A DNA stretch of 64,000 nt from JAHDHW01 sp965220465 (GTDB taxonomy: Bacteria; Bacteroidota; Bacteroidia; Chitinophagales; Saprospiraceae). The stretch spans positions 1,178,001 through 1,242,000 of the forward strand of contig CBDCPZ010000025.1 in the NCBI GenBank assembly GCA_965220465.1. Reading direction: 5' to 3'. Positions 1 through 8,220 of the stretch are shown here, in pieces (the first letter of the stretch is position 1; each line of letters begins with the position of its first letter). The notes below the pieces were generated by a model. The model saw only the letters and a list, made by a program, of their open reading frames with translations, made no database searches and was not told the origin of the DNA. A program made the translations under genes and the position numbers.

Positions 1-1
1 T

Positions 2-1384
2 CCCGACATGTATCATTTTGGAGGTGTTACAGAAGATGAACGCTATTATATAATGTATGCTTCGCCGGGCACCGACGGATTCGCAACTTATTACAAAGAC
101 CTTGATGCAAATGGCGATTTTGTATTGCTTTTTGAAGGGTACGACAATAAAAGTTCGGTTGCTCACAACATCGGAGATAAGTTTTTAATACGAACAAATA
201 TCGATGCTCCGAAATACCGTTTGGTTGAAGTTGATCTCAAAAATCCTAAAAAGGAAAACTGGAAAGACATCATTCCTGAACAAGAGAATTTGCTGCAGAG
301 TGTATCAACAGGCGGAATGAAATTATTTGCTGATTATCTGCAAAATGCAACAACGCGGATTTATCAGTACGATTATGATGGTAGTAACAAAAAGGAAATC
401 AAATTGCCGGGCCTAGGTAGCGCGGGAGGATTTAGTGGCAAAGAAAATGAAACTTTGCTTTTTTATACTTTCACTTCATTCATCTATCCAAATACGATTT
501 TCAAATATGACGTGAACACAGGAAATTCAGAATCCTTTTTTAAAACGGAGTTGAAATTCAAACCGGAAGATTATATTGAAAAGCAGGTTTTTTATAAAAG
601 CAAGGACGGAACGGAAGTTCCGATGTTCATCGTTCACGCAAAAGATCTTAAGATGGACGGCAACAATCCAACGTATCTTTATGGTTACGGTGGATTTAAT
701 GTTAGCCTTTCTCCTTTTTTCAGTACATCTCGTTTGATTTTGTTGGAAAATGGTGGTGTGTTTGCGATGCCGAATTTACGAGGAGGCGGAGAATTTGGTG
801 AAGAATGGCACGAAGGCGGCATGTTAAAAAACAAACAAAACGTATTTGACGATTTTATCGCAGCAGCAGAACACCTCATCAAAGAAGGCTATACTTCTTC
901 CTCAAAACTGGCAATCGCCGGTGGTTCAAACGGAGGATTACTCGTTGGCGCAGCGATGACTCAACGGCCGGAACTTTTTGCTGTGGCAATGCCTGCAGTT
1001 GGAGTAATGGATATGTTGCGATACCACAAATTTACGGTCGGAAAAGGCTGGATTCCGGAATATGGCTCCAGTGATGATCCCGAACATTTTGAAAATTTGT
1101 TGTCTTATTCTCCTTTACACAACTTAAAAGAGGGCGTTTCTTATCCTTCAACGATGATCACAACCGCTGATCACGACGATCGCGTGGTACCGGCACATTC
1201 TTTCAAATTTGCTGCTCAATTGCAAAAGTCACACAAAGGAGACAATCCGGTCATCATCCGTATTGAAACAAATGCCGGTCACGGCGCTGGAAAACCTACT
1301 TCAAAGATCATTGAAGAACAAGCAGACCTTTGGTCTTTTGTGTTTTATAATACCAATGCACCGGTGAAGTATTTGGAGAATTAG
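2..1384 (+). CDS. Prolyl oligopeptidase (S9A), 3' part
   Basis: This is a serine peptidase that cleaves short peptides after proline. The reading frame is open to the left edge, so the N-terminal part of the beta-propeller lies outside the window. Numbering from the first Met in the window (base 8), the alpha/beta hydrolase domain carries the nucleophile motif GGSNGG (Ser307), the acid in DHDDRV (about Asp391) and the base in NAGHGAG (His425), so the catalytic triad is complete. The family is usually about 700 residues, and 458 remain here. The signal peptide, if there is one, cannot be judged. A strong hairpin terminator follows the stop codon. The family call is secure; the physiological substrate is unknown. 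Confidence 0.93.
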   Translation, partial: PDMYHFGGVTEDERYYIMYASPGTDGFATYYKDLDANGDFVLLFEGYDNKSSVAHNIGDKFLIRTNIDAPKYRLVEVDLKNPKKENWKDIIPEQENLLQSVSTGGMKLFADYLQNATTRIYQYDYDGSNKKEIKLPGLGSAGGFSGKENETLLFYTFTSFIYPNTIFKYDVNTGNSESFFKTELKFKPEDYIEKQVFYKSKDGTEVPMFIVHAKDLKMDGNNPTYLYGYGGFNVSLSPFFSTSRLILLENGGVFAMPNLRGGGEFGEEWHEGGMLKNKQNVFDDFIAAAEHLIKEGYTSSSKLAIAGGSNGGLLVGAAMTQRPELFAVAMPAVGVMDMLRYHKFTVGKGWIPEYGSSDDPEHFENLLSYSPLHNLKEGVSYPSTMITTADHDDRVVPAHSFKFAAQLQKSHKGDNPVIIRIETNAGHGAGKPTSKIIEEQADLWSFVFYNTNAPVKYLEN

Positions 1385-1434
1385 TTTTATGTGATTGAAA
1401 AGTTGACCAGATAGGTCATTCAATTTTGATAGAA

Positions 1435-1483
1435 GCGAATGAATTCGCCGGTACAATGTATCGGCGAATTCATTCGCCTTTTT
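1435..1483 (+). terminator. Rho-independent terminator of the prolyl oligopeptidase gene
   Basis: A perfect 16-bp stem (left arm 1435-1450, right arm 1462-1477) with an 11-nt loop is followed by a short T run. It sits about 50 bp after the peptidase stop codon. Because the stem is perfect it may also stop minus-strand transcription arriving from the flavin-binding gene. Confidence 0.85.
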
Positions 1484-1493
1484 GCACTTATTT

Positions 1494-1653
1494 CAGCAAC
1501 ACCATTTGATTTTCTTCATCCAAAATATAAAGCATACCAGCAATAGCCGGAGTTATGATTCACCACTTCAAAGGAAGGATCGGCTTCGTTCCTACAGGAA
1601 AGAAAGCTTATAAAAATTAAAGCAGCTACTATTTCAATAAAGTGTTTTTTCAA
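1494..1653 (-). pseudogene. Possible remnant of a small lipoprotein gene
   Basis: On the minus strand a TTG codon overlapping the 3' end of the flavin-binding gene opens a 45-codon frame. It reads as a lipoprotein signal (KKHFIEIVAALIFISFLSC) followed by RNEADPSFEVVNH. It stops early, but a neighbouring frame then continues with coding-like sequence (AIAGMLYILDEENQMVLLK, stop). This looks like a short lipoprotein with a frameshift or deletion. Only the lipobox-like LSC and the two adjacent open frames support it, so the call is weak. Confidence 0.3.
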
Positions 1654-2089
1654 ATCGTCCTGTTTTTTCCATAACCAAAATCCTGTAAATTATTGTTTTT
1701 ACCAAAGATTGCTCATCGTGATGAAATTGAACCATCCCGTGAGAGGAGAGGCTTTTGTCGTTGGCCGTATTTAGTTCCAGGTTTTTCATAAACAACTCCA
1801 TCGCTTCTTTGCCGGCTGCTCCCATCAATTCCTGATAGACACCTTGTATAATCACACTTTTCCAATTGCCCATGTCTTCCATCGCATCTACTTCAAAACA
1901 AATATTCGGGTTTTTCCGCATCATTTCGATTTTTAGACCTTCTCTGGAATGTCCGTAAATGTATTTTCCGTCATAGGCGTAGGTTGTTGGTACAACGTAA
2001 ACCTTTCCATTAGCATAGCAGCCGATCCGCCCCAAACGCTCAGTATTAAGAATCTGGTCGATTTCGGCATTTACAAGTGATCCGGTCAT
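1634..2089 (-). CDS. Pyridoxamine 5'-phosphate oxidase-like flavin-binding protein
   Basis: This is a 151-residue split-barrel protein of the PNPOx-like family that usually binds FMN or F420 and is often called a flavin-nucleotide-binding or NimA-like protein. The start MTGSLVNAEIDQIL, the core GRIGCYANGKVYVVPTTYAY and the segment around NICFEVDAM are typical of the family. There is no signal peptide, so it should be cytoplasmic. Substrate and reaction cannot be told from sequence; stress-related reduction or haem/flavin binding are common suggestions for the family. It is a single gene, divergent from the mini-FtsH operon, with an AT-rich 240-bp spacer between them. Confidence 0.85.
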   Translation of the reverse strand: MTGSLVNAEIDQILNTERLGRIGCYANGKVYVVPTTYAYDGKYIYGHSREGLKIEMMRKNPNICFEVDAMEDMGNWKSVIIQGVYQELMGAAGKEAMELFMKNLELNTANDKSLSSHGMVQFHHDEQSLVKTIIYRILVMEKTGRFEKTLY

Positions 2090-2253
2090 AAGCTTAATAT
2101 TTTGATTGAAGGAATTAACTTATAGCTAGCTCAATAGCTTTCAGACAATATTAATTGATTTGATTTTTAATTTAAATGAGAAAAATCATTAAACAACCTA
2201 ATTTTTATCAATCCAATTTGCCTGCTTATTGGCTGATTAATCTCACTAAGAAC

Positions 2254-2298
2254 TGTGACAAACATCATTAATTATTTTTTTATTAAACCCTAGATTTG
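2254..2298 (+). promoter_or_regulatory. Crp/Fnr-type site plus -7 element driving the mini-FtsH operon
   Basis: The imperfect palindrome TGTGACAAACATCATT (2254-2269) is followed after exactly 21 nt by TAGATTTG (2291-2298), which fits the Bacteroidota -7 consensus TAnnTTTG. The start site would be near 2303, about 26 nt before the ATG, placing the palindrome centre near -41.5. That is the classical position for class II activation by a Crp/Fnr-family regulator. The same geometry occurs at two other promoters in this window. The identity of the regulator is an inference. Confidence 0.6.
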
Positions 2299-2328
2299 AA
2301 GTAGAGAATCAATAGATGGAATAATATA

Positions 2329-2889
2329 ATGAAACAAAAGCCTGAAGTTTCTCCCAAAAAAAATCCACTTCCCGAGAAAAATCCATTCCGGCAGGTTTCG
2401 TTTTGGCTATACTTTTTGATCGCTGCTTTTTTCTTTTATCTGTTCTTTTCAAATTATGCAACCAATGCGCCTGAAGAGACAAGCTGGAATAACTTTGAAG
2501 CTAAAATACTGGCAAATGATGATGTTGAAAAAGTCACCAAACAGGCTTATACTATGGTTGCTTTTTATGGCCTGAATGATAAAATAGGAAATGCCAGTTA
2601 TTATGACAGCACAGGACAATATGAGCAATCCATTCATCGGCCGTACAGCGAAGCAACTGCCACAATGATTGATACGGAAGTTCGGCAATTGATAGAAAGA
2701 GCGTATGAACGTTCAAAAAATTTAATTATCAAACATAGCAAAGAATTAGAGACTTTGGCAAACTTGTTATTGGAAAAAGAAGTCGTTGTCAAAGACGATC
2801 TTGAAAAGATATTTGGTAAAAAAGCTACTGAAACTTCAAAACAAAGTAAAAAGAACACTGCGATTGACCATGAAAATTTTACAGTATGA
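2329..2889 (+). CDS. Internally deleted FtsH-like membrane protein without AAA+ or protease active site
   Basis: This 186-residue protein joins the two ends of a Bacteroidota FtsH. Residues 1-60 match the N-terminus: a basic, Pro-rich leader, one transmembrane helix (about 24-42) and the start of the periplasmic segment (PEETSWNNFE). From about residue 62 it becomes the C-terminal end of the M41 peptidase domain (NDDVEKVTKQAYTMVAFYGL, then YYDSTGQ, RPYSE, LLLEKEVVVKDDLEKIFGK). The AAA+ ATPase (Walker A and B, SRH) and the HExxH zinc site are absent, although Asp64 may correspond to the third zinc ligand. FtsH is normally 600-700 residues. The frame is intact and the next gene overlaps it by 4 bp, so this looks like a maintained gene rather than debris. 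It may be an FtsH interaction partner or dominant regulator. Confidence 0.8.
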   Translation: MKQKPEVSPKKNPLPEKNPFRQVSFWLYFLIAAFFFYLFFSNYATNAPEETSWNNFEAKILANDDVEKVTKQAYTMVAFYGLNDKIGNASYYDSTGQYEQSIHRPYSEATATMIDTEVRQLIERAYERSKNLIIKHSKELETLANLLLEKEVVVKDDLEKIFGKKATETSKQSKKNTAIDHENFTV

Positions 2890-3224
2890 ATACCTTATTT
2901 AAAAAAGAAGGAGTATTTCAATGGCTGTCTAGACTGTGTGGCTTGGCAATTGCTATTTTCTTTGCTTTATTCGCAACGGCTCCTCCATTTGGAATGATGC
3001 AGTTGATTCCTTCCTTTTTTATTGTATTTGTATTGATCATTGCCTGGGAAAACGACCTTGTTGGGTTTATTGGATTTTCCATTCTGGGTATTGTCGCAAC
3101 TATTTTCTTTTCTACTTACAAGGAAATTCTAAACTTTCTTTTAATTTCATTACCCTTATTTATAGTAAGCGCTTTTTATTTATTAGGATTTTTTGATAGA
3201 AATAACAAAACCACAACTTCATGA
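2886..3224 (+). CDS. Small polytopic membrane protein
   Basis: This 112-residue protein has about three to four hydrophobic segments (roughly residues 15-33, 38-54, 58-77 and 83-104) and short polar ends, so it is an inner-membrane protein. I do not recognise the family. It overlaps the mini-FtsH gene upstream and the UspA gene downstream by 4 bp each (ATGA), so the three proteins are probably made by coupled translation from one transcript. The context suggests a role in membrane or energy stress together with UspA. No catalytic motif is visible. Confidence 0.75.
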   Translation: MNTLFKKEGVFQWLSRLCGLAIAIFFALFATAPPFGMMQLIPSFFIVFVLIIAWENDLVGFIGFSILGIVATIFFSTYKEILNFLLISLPLFIVSAFYLLGFFDRNNKTTTS

Positions 3225-4087
3225 AAAATATCTCAAAAATTTTGTTCCCTACTGATTTTTCTGAAAATGCTCAAAATGCTTTTCAACATGCTTTGGTTTT
3301 TGCAGATAAACTGAATGCCTCAATAGATGTGCTTCATGTTGTTTACCCGGAAAGTGCTCCATTGGATATTCCAGTGGTTGCTGTCCAGCCAACGCTCCAA
3401 AAAGTAGAGGCTGCAAAAGAAATACTGAATCAATTTATTACTTTTTGTGTTTCAAAAGCCAAAAAAAGTTACACTTTTAAAAATGAGATTGATGTTTCTA
3501 CAAACGTCGAAATAGGTACTTTGACCAATTTGGTAATGAAAACTGTCGGAAGTGAAAACATTGATTTGATCATCATGGGTACGAAAGCAAAACACAATAT
3601 ATTTGAAAAATTATTCGGAAGCGCCAGTAGCACCATTGTAGGAAATGCGCCTTGCCACGTCATGGTTATACCGGAGGGAATGGTGGTTGGAGAAATCGAA
3701 TCTGTTGGATTTGCAACTGATCTTTTAAAGTCAGACACGCAACATATTTTGGACGTAGATCAGCTTTTAAAGCCCTTCAATCCTTCAATAAAATGTGTTC
3801 ATATCCAAACCTCTAAAAAGGAAAAGACGCAATTAGAGTTTGATGAGTTGGTTCAATTTTTCAAAGAAGAACGACCTGGTTTACGGATCAGTTTCTATCG
3901 GTTGGAAGGACTCGATCCTATTCACCGACTCAATAAATTTATTGAAACCTGGGATATCGATTTATTGGTAATGTTTGCTCCGCAGCGTGGAATGTGGGAA
4001 CACTTGATCTATGTGAGCAACACCAGAAAAATGGCTTTCAAAAGCCAGGTTCCGCTGCTAATTTTGAAGGAAAATATTAATGAATAA
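3221..4087 (+). CDS. Universal stress protein, tandem UspA domains
   Basis: This 288-residue protein is built from two UspA domains (about 1-145 and 150-288). The first ends in the family signature IIMGTKAKHNIFEKLFGSAS followed by NAPCHVMVIP, which matches the ATP-binding pattern Gly-2x-Gly-9x-Gly-Ser only loosely, because the second glycine is replaced. The second domain retains the fold (WDIDLLVMFAPQRG, FKSQVPLLIL) but not the nucleotide motif. Such proteins are cytoplasmic stress factors. It is the last gene of the mini-FtsH operon, under a predicted Crp/Fnr-type promoter, which fits the frequent induction of Usp proteins under oxygen or energy limitation. Confidence 0.92.
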   Translation: MKNISKILFPTDFSENAQNAFQHALVFADKLNASIDVLHVVYPESAPLDIPVVAVQPTLQKVEAAKEILNQFITFCVSKAKKSYTFKNEIDVSTNVEIGTLTNLVMKTVGSENIDLIIMGTKAKHNIFEKLFGSASSTIVGNAPCHVMVIPEGMVVGEIESVGFATDLLKSDTQHILDVDQLLKPFNPSIKCVHIQTSKKEKTQLEFDELVQFFKEERPGLRISFYRLEGLDPIHRLNKFIETWDIDLLVMFAPQRGMWEHLIYVSNTRKMAFKSQVPLLILKENINE

Positions 4088-4151
4088 AATTCATGATTTA
4101 TCATTGATAAAATATCATTAGCAAAGATGATTTGTAACTTGATCTGATGAG

Positions 4152-4571
4152 TTAAGACCTTCCCCCGCTTTTTTTACTTTCAGTAGGTGCATTTTTGGAA
4201 ATAAAGCGATGCTCTTCTACAAATTGGAGTAAATCCAGCGAGCTTATTACACCAACCAATTCTTTTTCGTGAGTAACTACAAGGTGGTGGATATGGTGGT
4301 TTCGCATTATCCGGGCTGCGACATGGATGCCAGAGTACTTCGGAATGGTTAATACTTTTTTAGACATCACGTGGTTAACCGTCGTGTCGTCAGAAACACC
4401 ATCAACAATATCATTGACTGTAATTATTCCAACAACTTTATTTTCACCATCAACGATCGGCAAGGAGTGGACATTATTCTTTTGCATTATATCTCGGGCG
4501 TGGCCTATTGACTTGCGCTCATGAGTGGAAATGACCTGGGTGACCATTACTTCTTCAACTTTAACATTCAT
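4152..4571 (-). CDS. CBS-domain pair protein
   Basis: This 139-residue protein consists almost entirely of two CBS motifs (about 7-58 and 68-122: VMVTQVISTHERKSIGHARDIM, then VMSKKVLTIPKYSGIHVAARIM), forming one Bateman module that normally senses adenine nucleotides. There is no fused effector domain, so it probably acts on a partner protein. It converges on the UspA operon and its predicted promoter has the same Crp/Fnr-type architecture. It is also near the GCS2-CBS gene, which encodes the same type of module. Confidence 0.9.
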   Translation of the reverse strand: MNVKVEEVMVTQVISTHERKSIGHARDIMQKNNVHSLPIVDGENKVVGIITVNDIVDGVSDDTTVNHVMSKKVLTIPKYSGIHVAARIMRNHHIHHLVVTHEKELVGVISSLDLLQFVEEHRFISKNAPTESKKSGGRS

Positions 4572-4623
4572 AATTAGGTATTTTTAAGGTTTATCAAGCT
4601 TGAGAACAAGTCCTCATAAAGTA

Positions 4624-4668
4624 CTAAAGTACATATGTCTTTTTTTACAAAAGGTGATAATTGTCACC
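4624..4668 (-). promoter_or_regulatory. Crp/Fnr-type site plus -7-like element for the CBS gene
   Basis: The near-perfect palindrome GGTGACAATTATCACC (minus strand, 4668-4653) is followed after exactly 21 nt by TACTTTAG (4631-4624), one mismatch from TAnnTTTG. The start site would be about 47 nt before the CBS start codon. Spacing is identical to the mini-FtsH and YeeE promoters. Confidence 0.55.
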
Positions 4669-4721
4669 CTGGCAAATGAGATTTGTTAGTTTCATTTTAT
4701 AGGTGATTGATTAGGTTTGTA

Positions 4722-4757
4722 CGTGACGGAATGAAATTATTGATAAAGCTATTTCAC
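4722..4757. repeat. Conserved 36-bp element, copy A
   Basis: The segment beginning GTGACGGAATGAAATTATTG matches the one at 55798-55832 at nearly every position, apart from a 1-nt gap and a few substitutions. It sits about 200 bp before the GCS2-CBS gene. A shorter inverted relative is at 4829-4860. It could be a binding site, a MITE end or a structured leader; the sequence alone does not decide. Confidence 0.5.
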
Positions 4758-4952
4758 ATTTTGAATATCATCTAAATAACTGGCAAACAGAAATTTTTTA
4801 GATTGTTTTTGAAGTGTGCAAAAAAATAACTTATCAATAATTCTGTCAAGCTATTTAAATAAATTAAGCATGGAAAATGTGTGTAATGCTATGCTCCAGC
4901 CGGATGTTTTGCTCACTTAAAACATGCCCCTTTTTATCCAAAATCACATGCA

Positions 4953-6851
4953 ATGGGTTCAGAAAAAGTTAGTATTTTAAAAGACAGCACCTCTCGAATT
5001 AATTTCACAAAACATTTATTAAAAGATGTTGAAGCTCTTGAAATTATGCTTAAAAACGGACTTTTTGAAAAAGGAGTTCAAAGAATAGGCGCTGAGCAGG
5101 AACTTTGTTTTGTTGATAGCAGCTGGCGACCAGCTCCTATTGCCATGGAAGTATTGGATGTTTTAAAAGATGAACATTTCACAACGGAATATCTGAAATT
5201 CAACCTGGAAATCAATCTGGATCCGCTTGTTTTTACCGGCAATTGCTTTTCATTACTTGAAAAAGATTTGCTTTACTATCTCAAAAAAGCCGAAAAAGCT
5301 GCCAATCAATTTGACGCTCATATCATTCAGGTTGGCGTTTTGCCAACCATTCAAAGAAGTGATATCTCTTTTGAAAACCTAACTCCATTACAAAGATACA
5401 AAGCACTGACGGACAAGCTTAGAGAAATGCGAGGAAGTGATTTTGAATTTCGAATTGACGGTACGGACGAGTTGATCACAAAAGATCAGACGACTTTATT
5501 TGAAGGCTGTACCACCAGTTTTCAGGTTCATTATCAGGTTGAGGCCGATCAATTTGCTTCCGGGTACAACTGGGCCCAAGCTATTTTGGCACCCGTGATG
5601 GCAGTTGCAACCAATTCTCCATTGTTTTTAGGAAAGCGGCTATGGCGAGAATCGAGAATTGCTATTTTTCAACAATCTATCGATACCCGAAAAGAGTCAG
5701 AAGCATTTCGGGAAGAAAGTGCGCGGGTTTGTTTTGGAAACGAATGGCTGAAAAATTCCGCATTGGATTATTATCAGGACAATATTTCGCGATATCAGCT
5801 TTTACTAAAAACAAATCAACTAGAGGATCCTCTGGAAATGATTGCCCAGGGCAAAACACCAAAACTTCGGGCGCTGAACGTGCATAGCGGAACAATTTAC
5901 AAATGGAACAGAGCCTGTTATGGTGTAACTGATGGGAAGCCACATCTTAGAATCGAAAACCGGGTATTACCCTCCGGGCCTTCGAGCATTGATCAGATTG
6001 CAAATGCTGCATTTTGGTTAGGTTTGATGAACGGCATGCCCTCAGAATATGCAAATATTTCAAAAAAGATGGAATTCGATCATGCGAAAAGCAATTTTTT
6101 AAAAGCTGCAAAACTAGGCATGGGAGCCAGTTTTCAGTGGGTCAACGGAAAACAGCTTACATCAGTTGAACTCCTCAAAAACGAAATGCTTCCGATTGCA
6201 AGAGCTGGCCTTGAAAAAGCAAAAATCGACCAAACGGATATTGATCGTTTTTTGGGAATCATCGAAGAACGCATCAACACAAGCAAAACCGGCTCTCAAT
6301 GGCAACTGGATTCTTTTAATGCACTTCGAAAGGAAGGTACTAAAGACGAGGCAATTGTCGCTACCACGGCTGCACTTTTCAAAAGGCAACAGGAAAATAT
6401 TCCGGTTCATGACTGGAGCCCTGCAAAGCTCAGTGAAGCTGGTGACTGGAGAAATCGGTACCAATATGTCAATCAGGTCATGAGTACCGATTTGTTTACG
6501 GTGAGAGAGGATGATCTGCTCGATTTTGTATCCAATATCATGAATTGGCGAAAAATCAGACATGTACCCGTCGAAAATGAAAAAGGAGAATTGATTGGGT
6601 TGATTAGTTCCCGAAATTTAATACAGTATTTATCAAAACGGAATTCAAATCATGAATCTGTTGATGACATCATGAACAAGAACCCAATCACAATTTCACC
6701 AGATACTACCATTCCTGAAGCTTTAAGGATGATGCTTGATTTTAATGTTGGCTGCCTGCTTGTTGTTCAAAACAAACGCCTCGCCGGAATCTTTACAGAG
6801 CATGATGTGGTTAAAATTACTGCTCGTTTGTGGAGCGAACTGGAAAGTTAA
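4953..6851 (+). CDS. GCS2-type glutamate-cysteine ligase-like protein fused to two CBS domains
   Basis: The first 480 or so residues of this 632-residue protein belong to the GCS2/carboxylate-amine ligase superfamily (RIGAEQELCFVD near residue 46, LEINLDPLVFTGN near 88, then HLRIENRVLPSGPSSID). These bind ATP and glutamate in glutamate-cysteine ligases. Residues from about 510 to 630 form two CBS motifs (VMSTDLFTVREDDLLDFV and DIMNKNPITISPDTTIPEAL), suggesting allosteric control by adenylates. It may make gamma-glutamylcysteine or a related amide, but relatives of the YbdK type show that the acceptor should not be assumed. It is cytoplasmic. It lies beside another CBS gene and the UspA operon. 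Confidence 0.85.
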   Translation: MGSEKVSILKDSTSRINFTKHLLKDVEALEIMLKNGLFEKGVQRIGAEQELCFVDSSWRPAPIAMEVLDVLKDEHFTTEYLKFNLEINLDPLVFTGNCFSLLEKDLLYYLKKAEKAANQFDAHIIQVGVLPTIQRSDISFENLTPLQRYKALTDKLREMRGSDFEFRIDGTDELITKDQTTLFEGCTTSFQVHYQVEADQFASGYNWAQAILAPVMAVATNSPLFLGKRLWRESRIAIFQQSIDTRKESEAFREESARVCFGNEWLKNSALDYYQDNISRYQLLLKTNQLEDPLEMIAQGKTPKLRALNVHSGTIYKWNRACYGVTDGKPHLRIENRVLPSGPSSIDQIANAAFWLGLMNGMPSEYANISKKMEFDHAKSNFLKAAKLGMGASFQWVNGKQLTSVELLKNEMLPIARAGLEKAKIDQTDIDRFLGIIEERINTSKTGSQWQLDSFNALRKEGTKDEAIVATTAALFKRQQENIPVHDWSPAKLSEAGDWRNRYQYVNQVMSTDLFTVREDDLLDFVSNIMNWRKIRHVPVENEKGELIGLISSRNLIQYLSKRNSNHESVDDIMNKNPITISPDTTIPEALRMMLDFNVGCLLVVQNKRLAGIFTEHDVVKITARLWSELES

Positions 6852-7219
6852 AAGTTAGTATTATCATTTTAAAAAAGAGGCTTAGAAATGCTCCATTAGA
6901 TAGCTGCTTATTACAGTTAAAAAAATTATTTAATTTCCTTTAAATTATTGATCCGGACCATCTGAGGTCATTTAAAATATTTTTGGGGCATAATTTCTGA
7001 AAATCCTGTTAAACTTCATTAAATTTGACGCCTGGAAAATTATTTGTGACGAAAAAAGACATTCTCGTCTTCAATTAGAACTTAAATATCTAGGAAGAAT
7101 TATGTTAGATTAAACTTCAAAATTAGATAAGCATTTAATCAAATATGATATCTGGGTTTTCGTTATTATTACATTAATTTAAAATTTTTAATTCTTTTTT
7201 AAAAACTGAAAAAACAAAT
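6852..7219. other. AT-rich intergenic region upstream of OmpA lipoprotein gene
   Basis: There is no convincing open frame, repeat or hairpin in this 368-bp spacer. Near 7045-7073 there is TTTGTGACGAAAAAAGACATT and a nearby GACG/CGTC pair, but no good palindrome and no TAnnTTTG at a useful distance. Confidence 0.5.
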
Positions 7220-8125
7220 ATGAAACTATCAATCAAAATGTTCTTTTTTTTAGCTTTTTCAGCCTTTTTTATGACCTCCTGTGTCAGTAAGAAAAAGTTT
7301 GCAGGTTTACAAACCGAATATGATAAAGCCAATGAAGACCTTGGTAAATGTGGCAAAGATTTAAATGATTATATGAATCGCCTCTCCACTTGTGAGGCAG
7401 AAAAGGCAGCCCTGCAAAAAGATACTGAAGTTAAGGCTGTTCAAATCACAGATCTAAAAGAACAAATCGCAGATTTCAAAACTACAAGAGACAAACAACT
7501 CGAGCAGGTTGGAGATCTTACTGTTTTGTCGCAAGCTGCCAATGAAAACATCAACAAGACTTTATCTCAATTAGCGGAGCGCGATAAGTACATCCGCCTT
7601 TTACAAGCTGCTAAATCCAAAGCGGATTCTATCAATCTGGCACTTGCTGTAAATCTAAAAGGTGTACTTCAAGAAGGTATCGACGACCAAGATGTGGAAA
7701 TAAAAGTTGATAAAACAGTTGTCTTTATCAATCTGTCTGATAAAATGCTTTATAAAAGCGGAAGTGCTGAAATCAATTCAAAAGCAAATGAGGTGCTCGG
7801 AAAGATTGCAAAAATCATAGAATCAAGACCTGACCTTGAAGTTATGGTTGAAGGGTATACAGATAACGTGCCGATCAAAAATAAATGTATGGATGACAAC
7901 TGGGATTTGAGTGTCAAGAGATCAACTTCTGTCATCAGGGCTTTACAGAATGAATTTAAGATTGATCCAAATCGCCTGATCGCTGCCGGGCGTGGAGAGT
8001 ACAATACACTTGCTAGTAATGACACTGCAGAAGGCCGTTCAACTAACCGTAGAACCAGAATCATTATTATGCCTAAATTAAACCAGTTTTACGATTTGTT
8101 GAATCCGGAAAAAGCGCCTAAATAG
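7220..8125 (+). CDS. OmpA-family outer-membrane lipoprotein
   Basis: The 301-residue protein starts with a lipoprotein signal peptide ending FFMTSC (Cys21 lipidated). It continues with a long charged coiled coil (about 35-140) and ends in an OmpA/MotB-type peptidoglycan-binding domain (about 150-285: LYKSGSAEINSKA, VEGYTDNVPI, NWDLSVKRSTSVIRAL, RSTNRRTRI). It should sit in the outer membrane, with the C-terminal domain holding the cell wall. It is a single gene closed by a strong bidirectional terminator. The architecture resembles Bacteroidota envelope-spacing lipoproteins; no partner is evident nearby. Confidence 0.92.
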   Translation: MKLSIKMFFFLAFSAFFMTSCVSKKKFAGLQTEYDKANEDLGKCGKDLNDYMNRLSTCEAEKAALQKDTEVKAVQITDLKEQIADFKTTRDKQLEQVGDLTVLSQAANENINKTLSQLAERDKYIRLLQAAKSKADSINLALAVNLKGVLQEGIDDQDVEIKVDKTVVFINLSDKMLYKSGSAEINSKANEVLGKIAKIIESRPDLEVMVEGYTDNVPIKNKCMDDNWDLSVKRSTSVIRALQNEFKIDPNRLIAAGRGEYNTLASNDTAEGRSTNRRTRIIIMPKLNQFYDLLNPEKAPK

Positions 8126-8158
8126 AATAAATTAGCATCATGATTTCAGTGGTGCAAC

Positions 8159-8197
8159 AAAAAACGCGATGTTTTGTGAAAAAGCATCGCGTTTTTC
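8159..8197. terminator. Bidirectional terminator between OmpA and SQR genes
   Basis: A stem with GCGATG pairing to CATCGC, extended by A/T pairs on the outside (arms about 8161-8171 and 8185-8195), is flanked by A and T runs. It lies between two convergent genes and can serve both. Confidence 0.85.
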
Positions 8198-8220
8198 TAT
8201 ATAAAAAATGATTTTTAATA

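Larger units (their letters stand above)
4572..4952. other. Divergent intergenic region between CBS gene and GCS2-CBS gene
   Basis: This 381-bp AT-rich spacer holds the Crp/Fnr-type promoter of the CBS gene at its left end and a 36-bp element around 4722-4757 that recurs before the nagB-like gene. A related inverted copy lies around 4829-4860. I see no open frame with coding character and no clear -7 element for the right-hand gene. Confidence 0.6.

Noticed and set aside
4094..4120. Hairpin ATGATTTATC/GATAAAATATCAT after the UspA gene as terminator
   Set aside because: The stem is AT-only with a bulge and has no T run, so it is too weak to call.
7045..7073. Possible regulatory palindrome before the OmpA gene
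   Set aside because: The halves do not match as a palindrome and there is no -7 element at a sensible distance.
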